Assembly: GCF_000300995.1 (NCBI RefSeq)
Contig: NZ_AMRJ01000013.1
Coordinates: 1 to 64,000, forward strand
Reading direction: 5' to 3'
DNA from: Alcanivorax hongdengensis A-11-3
GTDB lineage: Bacteria; Pseudomonadota; Gammaproteobacteria; Pseudomonadales; Alcanivoracaceae
DNA: 64,000 bases
The notes below the pieces were generated by a model. It did no database searches. It was not told where the DNA came from and worked only from the letters and a program-made list of their open reading frames with translations. Below, piece after piece: positions 7,367 through 16,747 of the stretch. Every line of letters starts with the position of its first letter. Within the stretch, counting starts at the first letter, position 1. Made by a program: the position numbers and the translations under genes.

Positions 7367-8032
7367 TCAGCCACCCTGCAAAATGCGATACAGCGCCTGC
7401 ATATCCTTATCGAGTTTGTCGACTCTGGCTTGCAGGCTCGTCAGCTCCCGGGAGGACGTGGCAGGGGCCGGCGTGGTCGACGCCGGCGGAGCCGCGGCGG
7501 CCTGTTTCGCCACGCGATCCACCTGAACGCGCAGTGCCTTGAGGCTGCTGTCCAGGTTGTCCAGGCGTCCGGTCAGGGCGCTGGCATCCTGCTGCTGCCG
7601 GCCCAGCCGGGTCTGCTCCACGCTCAGGGTGCGCAGCCGGGTGCCCAACTGACGGATATCCGCCCGCAGGGCACTACTATCGGAAAGAGTGTCATCAGAA
7701 TTGCTGGCCGGCACCACTGCGGCGGGCGTGCGCAGATCCGCCAGGGCCTCCTGTAACTGCTTTTGCTCGCCACGCAGGGAGGCCACCTGCTGGGCCAGCT
7801 GACGGCTGTGCTGCCAGGCCAGAATGGCGAACACCAGGGCCAGCACTGCCAGCAGCCAGGCCGCCCACAGGGGCCCCTTGCTGGCGCGCTGCCCGCGCGG
7901 GCCACCTTGCCCGCCATGCGGCGGTTGCGTCAGTGGTGTGAGTAACGGCACTGGCTCGGACGCGGCAACTGCCAGCACGTCCTGATTGAGCCCTTCCAGC
8001 CGGCGCTGCTTGTTCTCGGGCAACCTGGCCAT
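7367..8032 (-). CDS. membrane-anchored coiled-coil protein
   Basis: This 221-residue protein has a basic, disordered cytoplasmic N-terminus (1-52), one transmembrane helix (about 53-72) and a periplasmic coiled coil in two parts (about 75-105 and 135-220) separated by a Pro/Ala/Thr-rich linker. It lies next to a second protein of the same architecture (8078-8935), 45 bases apart and on the same strand, suggesting co-expression and possibly a complex. I do not recognise a named family; a cell-envelope scaffold is a reasonable guess only. ATG 8032 follows AGGGAT. Confidence 0.7.
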   Translation of the reverse strand: MARLPENKQRRLEGLNQDVLAVAASEPVPLLTPLTQPPHGGQGGPRGQRASKGPLWAAWLLAVLALVFAILAWQHSRQLAQQVASLRGEQKQLQEALADLRTPAAVVPASNSDDTLSDSSALRADIRQLGTRLRTLSVEQTRLGRQQQDASALTGRLDNLDSSLKALRVQVDRVAKQAAAAPPASTTPAPATSSRELTSLQARVDKLDKDMQALYRILQGG

Positions 8033-8077
8033 GGCGATCCCTGCTTGTTGGATTGTTATTGTTGTACTGGCTGAAGC

Positions 8078-8935
8078 TTAGCGCTGCTCCAGCTTGTCCA
8101 GACGATTGTTGACCTGCAGGCGGTAGGCGTCAAATGCCGCCACCGCGGCTTCCACGTCATCCACCCGGCTGCCCAGGCTGGCGTAGTTCTTCTGCGCGCT
8201 TTCCAGTTTGGCCACGCTGTTTTTCACCGACTGGTTCTGGCGCTCCAGCTGCTTGACGTTTTCGGCCAGCACATCGATCTGCGTCTGCATCTGGCTGATC
8301 TGCGACTGCCACTGGCTGCTGCTCTTGTTGATGGCATCCACCGCGCTTTGCACCTGGGTCTTGAGCCCCGCCACCTGCTCGTCAATACCCTTTACGCGGC
8401 TATCGACGCTGGCCTGGCTCTTTTTCACCGCTGCCAGGCTACTGGTCATGCTGCCCAGCTTTTTGCTGTTTTCCTCGATCAGGTCCTTGTTGCGCTTGTT
8501 ACTCACATCCCAGAGCTTGCGGATCTCATCGCGGTTCTTGTCCAGTGCGCTGCCGTGCTGTTTGACGGTATCAAGCAGCTTGTCGGAAGACTGATTGAGA
8601 TTTTCATCCGTGGCAGACAATTGCGACGCCAGGTTACCCAGCTTCTGACTGGACTCGCTCATGCGGTTGTCCAGCTGGGCACGCATCTCCCCCATCTGCT
8701 GGTTGAACCAGATTCCCATGGCCACCACCAGCGCCGCCAGCAGCAAGGTGGCTACAATCCAGCCGCCACCGGAACCGCCCCGGGGTGTTTTGGCTGCCGG
8801 CGTCTTGCCAGTAGCCTTGCCGCCACCGGCGGGCCTGGCTGTTGAAGGCGCCTGGCTGGCCGGGCGCTTGAGAGGTTTGTCATCCACGGCGACCTCGTCC
8901 AGATCACCCAGGTTTACTTCACGATCTCGTGTCAT
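8078..8935 (-). CDS. membrane-anchored long coiled-coil protein
   Basis: This 285-residue protein has an Ala/Pro/Gly/Lys-rich cytoplasmic segment, a transmembrane helix (about residues 59-79) and a roughly 200-residue heptad-rich, Gln/Ser/Lys-rich periplasmic coiled coil. I chose ATG 8935 because AGGA lies just upstream; the frame also permits TTG 8953. The layout mirrors the downstream neighbour at 7367-8032, suggesting a paired or duplicated function. Proteins of this shape are often annotated loosely as ATPases, but no P-loop is present here. Function unknown. Confidence 0.7.
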   Translation of the reverse strand: MTRDREVNLGDLDEVAVDDKPLKRPASQAPSTARPAGGGKATGKTPAAKTPRGGSGGGWIVATLLLAALVVAMGIWFNQQMGEMRAQLDNRMSESSQKLGNLASQLSATDENLNQSSDKLLDTVKQHGSALDKNRDEIRKLWDVSNKRNKDLIEENSKKLGSMTSSLAAVKKSQASVDSRVKGIDEQVAGLKTQVQSAVDAINKSSSQWQSQISQMQTQIDVLAENVKQLERQNQSVKNSVAKLESAQKNYASLGSRVDDVEAAVAAFDAYRLQVNNRLDKLEQR

Positions 8936-8977
8936 CAATCGATCCTGACTCAAAGGGGCATACGGTTACTGCAACGC

Positions 8978-9541
8978 TTACTTATCTGACGCCTGACCTT
9001 CCTGGGCATGTTCCTCAAAGAGGCCTTGCTCGGTGGCGTAGTAAACCATTTTACCCAGTTCGTACTTGCCATCATCGTTCTTGACCAGGGGCAGAAAGAT
9101 CACCCAGGGCCGCACGTCGCGATGGTCCACTTCGGCCCAGACGCCCAGGGTCTTGCTGCCATCCTTGTTATCGATCTTGTGCAGGCGGAACATGGCCATC
9201 ATGTCCACCTCCGGCTGGGCCTTGCCAATATCACGCAGCTTGACGAACAGGTGCTCGGCCCATTGCTCTTCCGGCGGGGCATCTTTCTTCTTGCCGGAAT
9301 AGCCGATGGCTTGCACCTTGTCGCCGGTCTGGATCAGACCGAAAGGGTAGAGACCACCGGACTCGTGAATGGCCTTGAGTGACTCACGGATACCCGCCTG
9401 GGCCAGCTGATCCATGGCCTGCTGCTGGGGAGATTTTTCCGCCTGTTGGCCGGCCTGGTCACCCTTGGCCGGGGCCTGCGCGGCCAGTACGGGGCTGCAC
9501 AACGTGCCCAGCAACAGGGCAAGAATACCGATATTACGCAT
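8978..9541 (-). CDS. exported hypothetical protein
   Basis: This 187-residue protein begins with a signal peptide (MRNIGILALLLGTLCSPVLA, likely cut before AQA), followed by a Gln/Lys-rich linker and a globular domain. I chose ATG 9541, preceded by AGGTAG, over longer upstream starts because only this start puts the signal peptide first. It is probably periplasmic. It is the first gene of a likely three-gene minus-strand unit with the two coiled-coil proteins; the 42-base gap supports this. I do not recognise the family. Confidence 0.65.
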   Translation of the reverse strand: MRNIGILALLLGTLCSPVLAAQAPAKGDQAGQQAEKSPQQQAMDQLAQAGIRESLKAIHESGGLYPFGLIQTGDKVQAIGYSGKKKDAPPEEQWAEHLFVKLRDIGKAQPEVDMMAMFRLHKIDNKDGSKTLGVWAEVDHRDVRPWVIFLPLVKNDDGKYELGKMVYYATEQGLFEEHAQEGQASDK

Positions 9542-9654
9542 AAAACTACCTGTTATTGTCATCATCGTCGGGGATTGGACCACAGCCGTGGCGTAGAGGT
9601 CCCCGGTTGTGCAGCGACGCTATCAAACTTCCCCCCGGGCCGCCAGCGAGACAC

Positions 9655-9681
9655 AAAAAAGGCCGCTCGAGGCGGCCTTTT
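9655..9681 (-). terminator. Rho-independent terminator downstream of sodB
   Basis: Stem GGCCGC / GCGGCC (9661-9666, 9672-9677) with loop TCGAG, flanked by A- and T-runs, so it can also act on the opposite strand. It lies 28 bases after the sodB stop. Confidence 0.85.
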
Positions 9682-9709
9682 CCGTGCCTTAACGGCAGAT
9701 CACGCAGGA

Positions 9710-10297
9710 TCAGGCGGCAAAGTTCTTGGCCGCGAAGTCCCAGTTGATCAGGTTCCAGATGGATTCCAGATACTTGGGACGGGCATTGCGATAATCCACG
9801 TAGTAAGCGTGCTCCCATACATCCACGGTGAATAGCGGGGTCTGGCCGTTGTCGTGGGCGATCGGGGTGTCGGCGTCGTCGGTGTTGACGATTTCCACGC
9901 TGCCATCGCTGTTCTTGACCAGCCAGGTCCAGCCGGAACCGAAGTTGCCAGCGCCCTTGGCGTTGAACTGGGATTTGAATTCCTCGAAGGAACCAAATGC
10001 CTTGTTGATGGCGTCGGCCAGCTCGCCGGTGGGCTCACCGCCACCGTTGGGGCTCAGGCTGTTCCAGTAGAAGGTGTGGTTCCATACCTGGGCTGCCTGG
10101 TTGAACAGGCCGCCTTCGGCAGTCTTGATGATCTCTTCCAGGGATTTGCCTTCGTTGTCGGTGCCGGCAACCATGTCGTTGAGCTTGGTCACGTAAGCGT
10201 TGTGGTGCTTGCCGTGGTGGTACTCCAGCGTCTCGGCAGAAATGTGCGGCTCGAGAGCGTTTTTCTCAAACGGAAGCGGCGGAAGTTCAAAAGCCAT
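9710..10297 (-). CDS. sodB: superoxide dismutase, Fe type
   Basis: This 195-residue protein is a full-length Fe/Mn-family superoxide dismutase and converts superoxide to oxygen and hydrogen peroxide in the cytoplasm. Visible metal-site segments are YHHGKHH (about residue 27), WNHTFYWNSL, and DVWEHAYYVDY (Asp and His ligands). The AQVWNHTFYWNSLSPN context and FGSGWTWLV match iron-type enzymes. I start at MAFELPPLPF rather than the longer frame, which would add 13 unrelated residues. It stands alone with its own terminator. Confidence 0.93.
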   Translation of the reverse strand: MAFELPPLPFEKNALEPHISAETLEYHHGKHHNAYVTKLNDMVAGTDNEGKSLEEIIKTAEGGLFNQAAQVWNHTFYWNSLSPNGGGEPTGELADAINKAFGSFEEFKSQFNAKGAGNFGSGWTWLVKNSDGSVEIVNTDDADTPIAHDNGQTPLFTVDVWEHAYYVDYRNARPKYLESIWNLINWDFAAKNFAA

Positions 10298-10634
10298 AAC
10301 GTTGTCCCCTGACATCATGTTGCCCCGCTGCCTCAATGCAACGGGAGAGAATTCCCCGCCGGCGCATCCTATGATCGCCAGCGGCCGAACGATAATAACA
10401 AGCTACCGGCGTCAATCTCCACCGCTGCCCTGTTCAATGAAGCCAATGCCTCTGGCTGCCATAGCGAAAGGCTATGTCGATGGCGGACCTGTGACCGGCA
10501 GGTCCCTGACACATGGGGCGTATTAAAACGCTTTCAAGTACAATGCGCGGCAAATTTTACTTACTGAGCCTTGGAACACGGTTGGCGTTGCGCGCATCCG
10601 GTTCCTCAATGCACTGGTTTGGCAGGAGAAAAAC
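10298..10634. other. divergent intergenic region between sodB and the thiolase gene
   Basis: No gene seen. It must hold the promoters of both divergent genes. One hairpin, GGACCTG / CAGGTCC (10485-10491, 10499-10505), is visible. AGGAG lies just before the thiolase ATG. I could not identify a convincing -35/-10 pair or a named regulator site by eye. Confidence 0.6.
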
Positions 10635-11816
10635 ATGTCTGATGATGCAATTGTCATTGTAAATGGTGCCCGCACCGCCATGGGCGGCTTCCAGGGGGCC
10701 CTGGCCCCGGTGACCGCACCGGAACTGGGCGCGGCCTCCATCCGTGAAGCCGTGGCCCGTGCCGGCCTGAAGGCCGAGGATGTGCAGGAAGTGATCATGG
10801 GCTGTGTGCTGCCCGCGGGCCTCAAGCAGGGCCCGGCCCGCCAGGCCATGCGCAAGGCCGGCCTGCCCGACTATGTGGGCGCCACCACCATCAACAAGCT
10901 GTGTGGCTCCGGCATGAAGGCCACCATGTTTGCCTTTGATTCCATCAAGGCCGGCACCAACGACATCGTCGTCTCCGGTGGCATGGAGTCCATGACCAAT
11001 GCCCCCTACATTCTGGACAAGGCCCGCGGCGGCATGCGCATGGGCCATGGTCAGGTTTACGATCACATGTTCCTGGACGGCCTGGAAGACGCCGAAACCA
11101 GCCGCCTGATGGGCTCCTTCGCCCAGGAAGTGGCCGACAAGCGCAGCATCTCCCGCGAGGACATGGACAACTACGCCATCGAGTCGCTCAAGCGCGCCCA
11201 GGCCGCCATCGACAATGGCTGGTTCAAGGACGAGATCGTCCCGGTGACCGTGAAGACCCGCAAGGGCGAGACCGTGGTCGATACCGACGAGCAGCCGGGC
11301 AACGCCAATATCGACAAGATCCCCACCCTGCGCCCGGCCTTTGCCAAGGACGGTACCGTCACCGCAGCCAATGCCAGCTCCATCTCCGATGGTGCCTCGG
11401 CCCTGGTACTGGCACGCGAATCCGTGGCCAGCGAGCGCGGCCTCAAACCTCTGGCACGCATCCTGGCCCATTCCACCAACAGCATGCACCCGAGCGAGTT
11501 CACCCTGGCGCCCATCGGTGCCACCGAAGCGGTGATGAAAAAGGTTGGCTGGAGCGTGGACGACGTGGATCTGTTCGAGATCAACGAAGCCTTCGCCATG
11601 GTCGCCATGATGCCGATGATCGACCTGGGCATTCCCCACGAGAAAGTGAACATCCACGGCGGCGCCTGTGCCCTGGGCCATCCGGTGGGCTCCACCGGCT
11701 CACGCATCATCCTGACCCTGATCCACGCGCTCAAGCGCACCGGCGGCAAGCGCGGTGTGGCCAGCCTGTGCATCGGTGGCGGTGAAGCCACGGCGGTGGC
11801 CATCGAGCTGCTGTAA
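10635..11816 (+). CDS. acetyl-CoA C-acetyltransferase (thiolase)
   Basis: This 393-residue thiolase has the nucleophile Cys90 (NKLCGSGMKA), His349 (ALGHPVG) and Cys379 (LCIGGGEA), plus NEAFA. It condenses two acetyl-CoA to acetoacetyl-CoA or works in reverse. The length and GSGMKA motif fit biosynthetic/degradative acetoacetyl-CoA thiolases (AtoB/PhaA class) rather than FadA. It may feed polyhydroxyalkanoate or ketone metabolism, or serve fatty-acid degradation; no phaB or phaC is adjacent. AGGAG precedes the ATG, and it has its own terminator. Confidence 0.9.
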   Translation: MSDDAIVIVNGARTAMGGFQGALAPVTAPELGAASIREAVARAGLKAEDVQEVIMGCVLPAGLKQGPARQAMRKAGLPDYVGATTINKLCGSGMKATMFAFDSIKAGTNDIVVSGGMESMTNAPYILDKARGGMRMGHGQVYDHMFLDGLEDAETSRLMGSFAQEVADKRSISREDMDNYAIESLKRAQAAIDNGWFKDEIVPVTVKTRKGETVVDTDEQPGNANIDKIPTLRPAFAKDGTVTAANASSISDGASALVLARESVASERGLKPLARILAHSTNSMHPSEFTLAPIGATEAVMKKVGWSVDDVDLFEINEAFAMVAMMPMIDLGIPHEKVNIHGGACALGHPVGSTGSRIILTLIHALKRTGGKRGVASLCIGGGEATAVAIELL

Positions 11817-11842
11817 GCCGTCTGCAACCCGCAGTACACCGA

Positions 11843-11867
11843 ACGGGGCCCAAGGGCCCCGTTTTTT
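11843..11867 (+). terminator. Rho-independent terminator after the thiolase gene
   Basis: Nine-bp stem ACGGGGCCC / GGGCCCCGT with a very short loop, followed by six T. Confidence 0.9.
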
Positions 11868-12037
11868 GCATCGCCATCAAGGCGATGCGCCCTATCCGGC
11901 GGTTTCTCGACAGCCTGTTAAAACTCTGTTGCATTTTCCCGGCACAATTCGCCCTGCGGCTTATACGCAAAACCGGATTTCAGCTGTACCCTGACCGATC
12001 AGTCACACTTTGGGGTGGGGAAACACCCGGGAGCACC

Positions 12038-13846
12038 ATGACAGCATTACCCGTGATCACCGCCATGGGCGGCATCAATGCGGCCGGTCGCAGCGCCCTG
12101 CATTTCGGCTTTCAGCGCCTGATTTTTGATGTGCTGGACGGTCAGCGTCAGCAACAGACCCTGGCCTCCCTCGCCCGCCTCAGCGGCGGCACCCCGGACC
12201 AGCAGCTGCACGCCACCTTGGTCCGGAGCCTGCCGGATCACCATCAGTTACAGGGCGCCCTGGCCGGCACCAGCGCCGGCCCGCTGACACTGGAAATGCG
12301 CAACATGGACCTGCCGGACCCACTGCCGACTGGCTGGCAGGTCAGCGCCCTGGACAAGCGCCGCAGTCGCGTGACCCTGCCGGCGGGCAGCGCACTGCGC
12401 GTGCCTCATGCCAGCCCGCGCCGCGTCAGTGCCGCCGGCCAGCTGCCGGACGGGTTCGATCCGGGCAGCCTGTATGCCTCACGCCACCACCCCCGTGCCC
12501 TGCAGATGGCCATCTTCGGCATCAGTGATGCGCTGGGCATGCTGGGGCTGGACTGGCAACAGGTAGCCGCCGCGGTGCCCGCGGACCAGGTGGCGGTCTA
12601 TGCCAGCAACGCCATGTCCCAGCTGGACGAAAACGGCCTGGGCGGCGTCCTGCAGGCGCCCCTGCAGGGCAGCCGCATTACCTCCAAGCAGGTGCCGCTG
12701 GGACTGGGAGAAATGACCGCGGACTTTCTCAATGCCTATGCGCTGCACTCGGTGGGCACCACCGGCGGCATGCTGGGTGCCTGCGCCACCTTTCTCTACA
12801 ACCTGGAAAAGGGCGTGCAGGCCATTCGCAGCGGCAAGGTACGCCTGGCGGTGGTGGGCACCAGCGAAGCGCCGCTGGTGCCCGAAGTCATGGAAGGTTA
12901 CCGGGCCATGGGCGCGCTGGCCGAGGACCAGGCCCTGGCGGCTCTGGACCATGCCCCTGAGGCGGACCTGCGACGGGCCTGCCGGCCGTTCTCGGCCAAT
13001 TGCGGTTTTACCATGGCGGAATCCGCCCAGTTCGCCATCCTCATGGACGACGCCCTGGCCCTGGAACTGGGGGCTGACATCCTCGGCGCGGTGCCGGATG
13101 TCTTCATCCATGCGGATGGCGCCAAGAAATCCATCTCCGCCCCCGGAGTCGGCAACTACCTGACCCTGGGCAAGGCCGCCGCCCTCACCCGCCAACTGAT
13201 TGGCGAGCGAGGCCTGCGCGAACACAGTTTTATCCACGCCCATGGCACCGGCACCCCGCAGAACCGGGTCACCGAATCGCGGGTGCTGGACAGCACCGCC
13301 GAGGCCTTCGGGATTGCCCATTGGCCGGTGGTGGCCATCAAGGCCTACCTGGGGCATTCACTGGGCAGTGCCGGCGGTGACCAGCTGGCCGCCGCCCTGG
13401 GCAGCTTCGCCCAGGGCTGGCTACCCGGCATTACCACCATTGATCACATCGCCGAAGATGTGCATCGCCAGCGTCTGGACCTGTGCCTGCAACACCGTCA
13501 GCGTGACGACATGCAGGCCAGCCTGATCAATTCCAAGGGCTTCGGTGGCAACAACGCCACCGCCGTGGTGCTGGGCCCCGACGCCACCGAGAGCATGCTC
13601 GGCCAACGCCACGGGCAGCGAGCCATGCAGCAATGGCAGCAGCGGCGCGAACAGACCCGCCTAGGCCAGCAGCGCTTCCACCAGCATTGCCTCCATGACA
13701 CACCGGCCCCGGTGTACCGCTTTAACGAGGGGGTGATCGCCGATGAGCAGGTGCAGATGAATGACCGGCAGATCGTGCTGGCCGGTGGCGTGCCCATCGC
13801 TCTGGACGACGACACCGGCCTGCGCGAGTTCCAGCTTGCCGACTAA
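12038..13846 (+). CDS. beta-ketoacyl-ACP synthase-like enzyme
   Basis: This 602-residue protein (start ATG 12038 after GGAG) contains the thiolase-fold Cys-His-His triad of elongating ketosynthases. Cys249 is in GMLGACATFLY, His402 in HAHGTGTPQNR and His440 in KAYLGHSLGSAGGDQ, with NSKGFGGNN near the end. It is longer than FabB/FabF (about 410), with extra N-terminal and C-terminal segments. It probably makes a C-C bond between acyl and malonyl units for a specialised lipid. The frame stays open upstream to 11885, but that part is not ketosynthase-like. Its stop overlaps that of the convergent lipoprotein gene. Confidence 0.82.
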   Translation: MTALPVITAMGGINAAGRSALHFGFQRLIFDVLDGQRQQQTLASLARLSGGTPDQQLHATLVRSLPDHHQLQGALAGTSAGPLTLEMRNMDLPDPLPTGWQVSALDKRRSRVTLPAGSALRVPHASPRRVSAAGQLPDGFDPGSLYASRHHPRALQMAIFGISDALGMLGLDWQQVAAAVPADQVAVYASNAMSQLDENGLGGVLQAPLQGSRITSKQVPLGLGEMTADFLNAYALHSVGTTGGMLGACATFLYNLEKGVQAIRSGKVRLAVVGTSEAPLVPEVMEGYRAMGALAEDQALAALDHAPEADLRRACRPFSANCGFTMAESAQFAILMDDALALELGADILGAVPDVFIHADGAKKSISAPGVGNYLTLGKAAALTRQLIGERGLREHSFIHAHGTGTPQNRVTESRVLDSTAEAFGIAHWPVVAIKAYLGHSLGSAGGDQLAAALGSFAQGWLPGITTIDHIAEDVHRQRLDLCLQHRQRDDMQASLINSKGFGGNNATAVVLGPDATESMLGQRHGQRAMQQWQQRREQTRLGQQRFHQHCLHDTPAPVYRFNEGVIADEQVQMNDRQIVLAGGVPIALDDDTGLREFQLAD

Positions 13847-16479
13847 AGCCCGGTATCAAAGGCCGGTGATGCCCAGCCCTGCCGGGAATTGCCGGCCGCT
13901 TCACCGGTGAGCGGTTCGCCACCGATGATCACCTGCTCGGCAGTGCCGTATTGCAACCAGGTGCGGGTGGGCACCTGCCCCACCGGCGGCTTGCTGTAAT
14001 CACAAACACCATTGGGGAAGATCTCGGCGACCTTGTCGGCAAAGGCCTGCGAATCAATGATGCCGGTAAGCGGGTTCACCGGGTAATCCGCCGGGTCCAC
14101 GGCTTTCAGCTGGCACTTGTTGGTCAGGGTGTCGATGCTGTCACCGGCCACCGTGCGCGGCGTACCGAAACGGGTCTGTACCACCAGATGCTGCAGATCC
14201 ACCAGGTTATCGGTGATCGGTGACAGCAAATCGCCGACTGTACCAAGCAGGTCACCCACCACCGGCAAGGACGAAGCCACCGGCAATTCACTGATATCCA
14301 GGCCGCACACCTGGCCGGTAAGCGCATCCACCACCACCCCAGCTTCCGGCGGCGGCGAGGGCAGCAGGGTCGGGTCCAACCCGGGCACCACCGGCTTCGG
14401 GTAGAGAATGTTGCCGGTGAACGGCACGATGCCCTCATCCAGCAGAGACGCAACGGACAGGCAGCGATCCCGGGCCTGCACCGGCTTGTCGGCCACCACC
14501 TTTTGCGCCACGGAGGCACTGCTGGTATCGGCTTCCACATTGCTCAGCCAGCGGTCCATGACCAGCAGCGCCTGGGTGGCAAAGGTGGTATCCCCGGCCA
14601 GCGGAATGGCGCCGTACCAGATCACCTGATTGTCGAAATAACCCTGGGCCTTCTGCAGGCGGGCCCGCATCTGCCAGGAGTGGTAGGCATCGTGGGCAAT
14701 GCCCGGATCCAGGCCGCGCAGGTCGATGATCGGCACGTTGGCCATGTGCTCGGCGGTATTGATGGCACCGGTACGGTAGGCATTGCTGAGCGCCTGCGGG
14801 TCCGCCACGGTGCGCTCCGGCTGGAAGTCGATATCCACACTGAGGCCACCGATATTACGATTCACCGCCAGGAACTGGTCGCCGGTGATCACACCGGCCT
14901 GCAAAGCACCCAGGCCATACTGCACACCGGCGTTGTCCAGCGGAATGCCGGTAAAGCTGCGCGACAGCAACTGCTCATTGGCGGACCACACCGCCGGGTC
15001 ACGGGGGCCGAACTGGCTTGCCATGTAATCCAGCAGGCCGCAGCGCAGCCCGTCGGGCTGGTTGTCGGCATCGTAGACCGGCACGCCCTCTTCCAGCCCC
15101 GGGCAATCGGCCTGGTCCGGGTAGGCCGCCGGGAAAAAGGCCACGTCGGAAACGATCGGATTGAGCGGCAGGTGCCCATAAAACGCCGGCCACTGTACCA
15201 GCGGCACCACGCCGGAGCTGAACACGGATTTAAACACATCCACCATGTCCTCCGGGCTCTCGGGAATACGGTTACCGAAGTAGTGGCTGAGCAAGTGGTA
15301 ATCGGCGAACTGGGTGGCGGTGGTCCAGACATCCGGGTAGGAGCATTGCACAATCAGGCCCTGGTAGATGCCCGGGTAGGCATTGGCCACGTGCTGCTGA
15401 GTAATCGAGCCACCGGAGCAGCCGGTGCCGATGGTGTAGCGTAGCTCACCGTACTGCTCGATGATGCGCTCCTTGGCCATCATCAACGATTCCGCCGCGG
15501 TCACCAGGTTTTCGTTGTGGCCCAGATTACCCTGGGCGGTGGACAGGGTCATGAAGCCACGGCCCAAGGCCACACTGATGCTGTCGCCGAGCAGGAACTC
15601 TGCACCGTCCGGCGCGGTGCCGGCCAGGTCGCCATTGGGCGGGTTGCCCATGCCATAACTGACCCCTACGTTACCGCCATGGTGGATCAGCAACTTGTGA
15701 TTCCACTGGGCCTGCGGGTGCAGGGCGGTCCACGGCGCATCGGGCTGGAAAAGCGTCATGATCTGATAGCGATCCCGGTTCTGAACCCCGGTTTCCACCC
15801 GCACGATAAAGGGCACGGTGACGCCCTGGTCGGTGGTCACCGTGGCAATGCTGTCCGCCGCCGGCGGGTTGGCCGGGTCATAGGGCTGGAAGGCGCCGGG
15901 CAGCCCCGGGTTCTGCGGGTCGAAATTGCTGATCAGCGATTGCAGCTTGTCCGCCGGCACATACTTGAAGCTGTAATGGGCCGGCTGGTTGCACTGGGCG
16001 TCCACCGCCTGCTCATTGGTGCAATGCCAGGGCTGGATTTGCGGGCCGGAGAACACCGGACCGCCATTGGGGTGGTTGATGATTGTGCGCGTCAGCACCG
16101 ACTGGTCCGCCAACGTCACGGTCAGGGTGTTTTCGCCCAGGGCCAGACCGCTGATCAGCCCCTTGAGGGTGCCGCTGTCCGTGGCCGTCAGCATGGCGGT
16201 CACATCCGTCTCGCCCACCTGTGCCCGGGCGCCCTGCAGCTGGGCCGGGTCCTGCGCCAGCACTTCCACCAGCGCATCCCCGTCACTGATCAGGTCCGCC
16301 CGGTTGGATAACATACGGATCTCCCCGTCACCGGCCACCACCGGCGGCGGATCCTGGGTATCCGGATTTCGGGTGTCAGGTGTGCTGGCAGCGGGTGAGG
16401 AACCACCCCCTCCTCCGCCCCCGCAGGCAGCCAGCAGGGAAAGGGCACAGCACAATACAAAGGCAAGGCGGTATTTCAT
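13843..16479 (-). CDS. large DUF6351-family lipoprotein, probable exported hydrolase
   Basis: This 878-residue protein starts with a lipoprotein signal peptide (LSLLAAC, lipobox Cys), followed by a Gly-rich run and a Ser/Thr/Pro/Asp spacer. A long alpha/beta-hydrolase-like body follows, including TIGTGCSGGSITQQHVAN, a candidate nucleophile-elbow region. It fits my recollection of DUF6351, a family of exported proteins in hydrocarbon-degrading and marine proteobacteria. I would guess an outer-membrane esterase-like role, unproven. I chose ATG 16479 because upstream codons would precede the signal peptide. It is convergent with the ketosynthase gene, and the stop codons overlap. Confidence 0.65.
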   Translation of the reverse strand: MKYRLAFVLCCALSLLAACGGGGGGGSSPAASTPDTRNPDTQDPPPVVAGDGEIRMLSNRADLISDGDALVEVLAQDPAQLQGARAQVGETDVTAMLTATDSGTLKGLISGLALGENTLTVTLADQSVLTRTIINHPNGGPVFSGPQIQPWHCTNEQAVDAQCNQPAHYSFKYVPADKLQSLISNFDPQNPGLPGAFQPYDPANPPAADSIATVTTDQGVTVPFIVRVETGVQNRDRYQIMTLFQPDAPWTALHPQAQWNHKLLIHHGGNVGVSYGMGNPPNGDLAGTAPDGAEFLLGDSISVALGRGFMTLSTAQGNLGHNENLVTAAESLMMAKERIIEQYGELRYTIGTGCSGGSITQQHVANAYPGIYQGLIVQCSYPDVWTTATQFADYHLLSHYFGNRIPESPEDMVDVFKSVFSSGVVPLVQWPAFYGHLPLNPIVSDVAFFPAAYPDQADCPGLEEGVPVYDADNQPDGLRCGLLDYMASQFGPRDPAVWSANEQLLSRSFTGIPLDNAGVQYGLGALQAGVITGDQFLAVNRNIGGLSVDIDFQPERTVADPQALSNAYRTGAINTAEHMANVPIIDLRGLDPGIAHDAYHSWQMRARLQKAQGYFDNQVIWYGAIPLAGDTTFATQALLVMDRWLSNVEADTSSASVAQKVVADKPVQARDRCLSVASLLDEGIVPFTGNILYPKPVVPGLDPTLLPSPPPEAGVVVDALTGQVCGLDISELPVASSLPVVGDLLGTVGDLLSPITDNLVDLQHLVVQTRFGTPRTVAGDSIDTLTNKCQLKAVDPADYPVNPLTGIIDSQAFADKVAEIFPNGVCDYSKPPVGQVPTRTWLQYGTAEQVIIGGEPLTGEAAGNSRQGWASPAFDTGL

Positions 16480-16747
16480 TATTATGCTCCTGACGGCCAA
16501 CTGGCCGGTCCGCAATGCGGGTGGCGCCCTCACGACGCCACCGGATTGTTATTGGGTGTTTTGCATTACAGATTGTTGGCCACGATAACGGCGGGGGCTG
16601 TTGCCACCCGGTAGTGGGCACGTTACCGACCATGGCCAGCGTTGCAGGATGTAGCACGAATGTCCCATTATGACCGCCATTGTGTCTGCCCTGTGACGGC
16701 ATGCAGGGAATTGCTAAGGTGTCGTCCTCCGCCATCAAGGAAGAAGC

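Noticed and set aside
10557..11681. A 374-codon minus-strand open frame opposite the thiolase gene
   Set aside because: The thiolase frame has all catalytic motifs; the opposite frame is low-complexity (His, Gly and Val runs).
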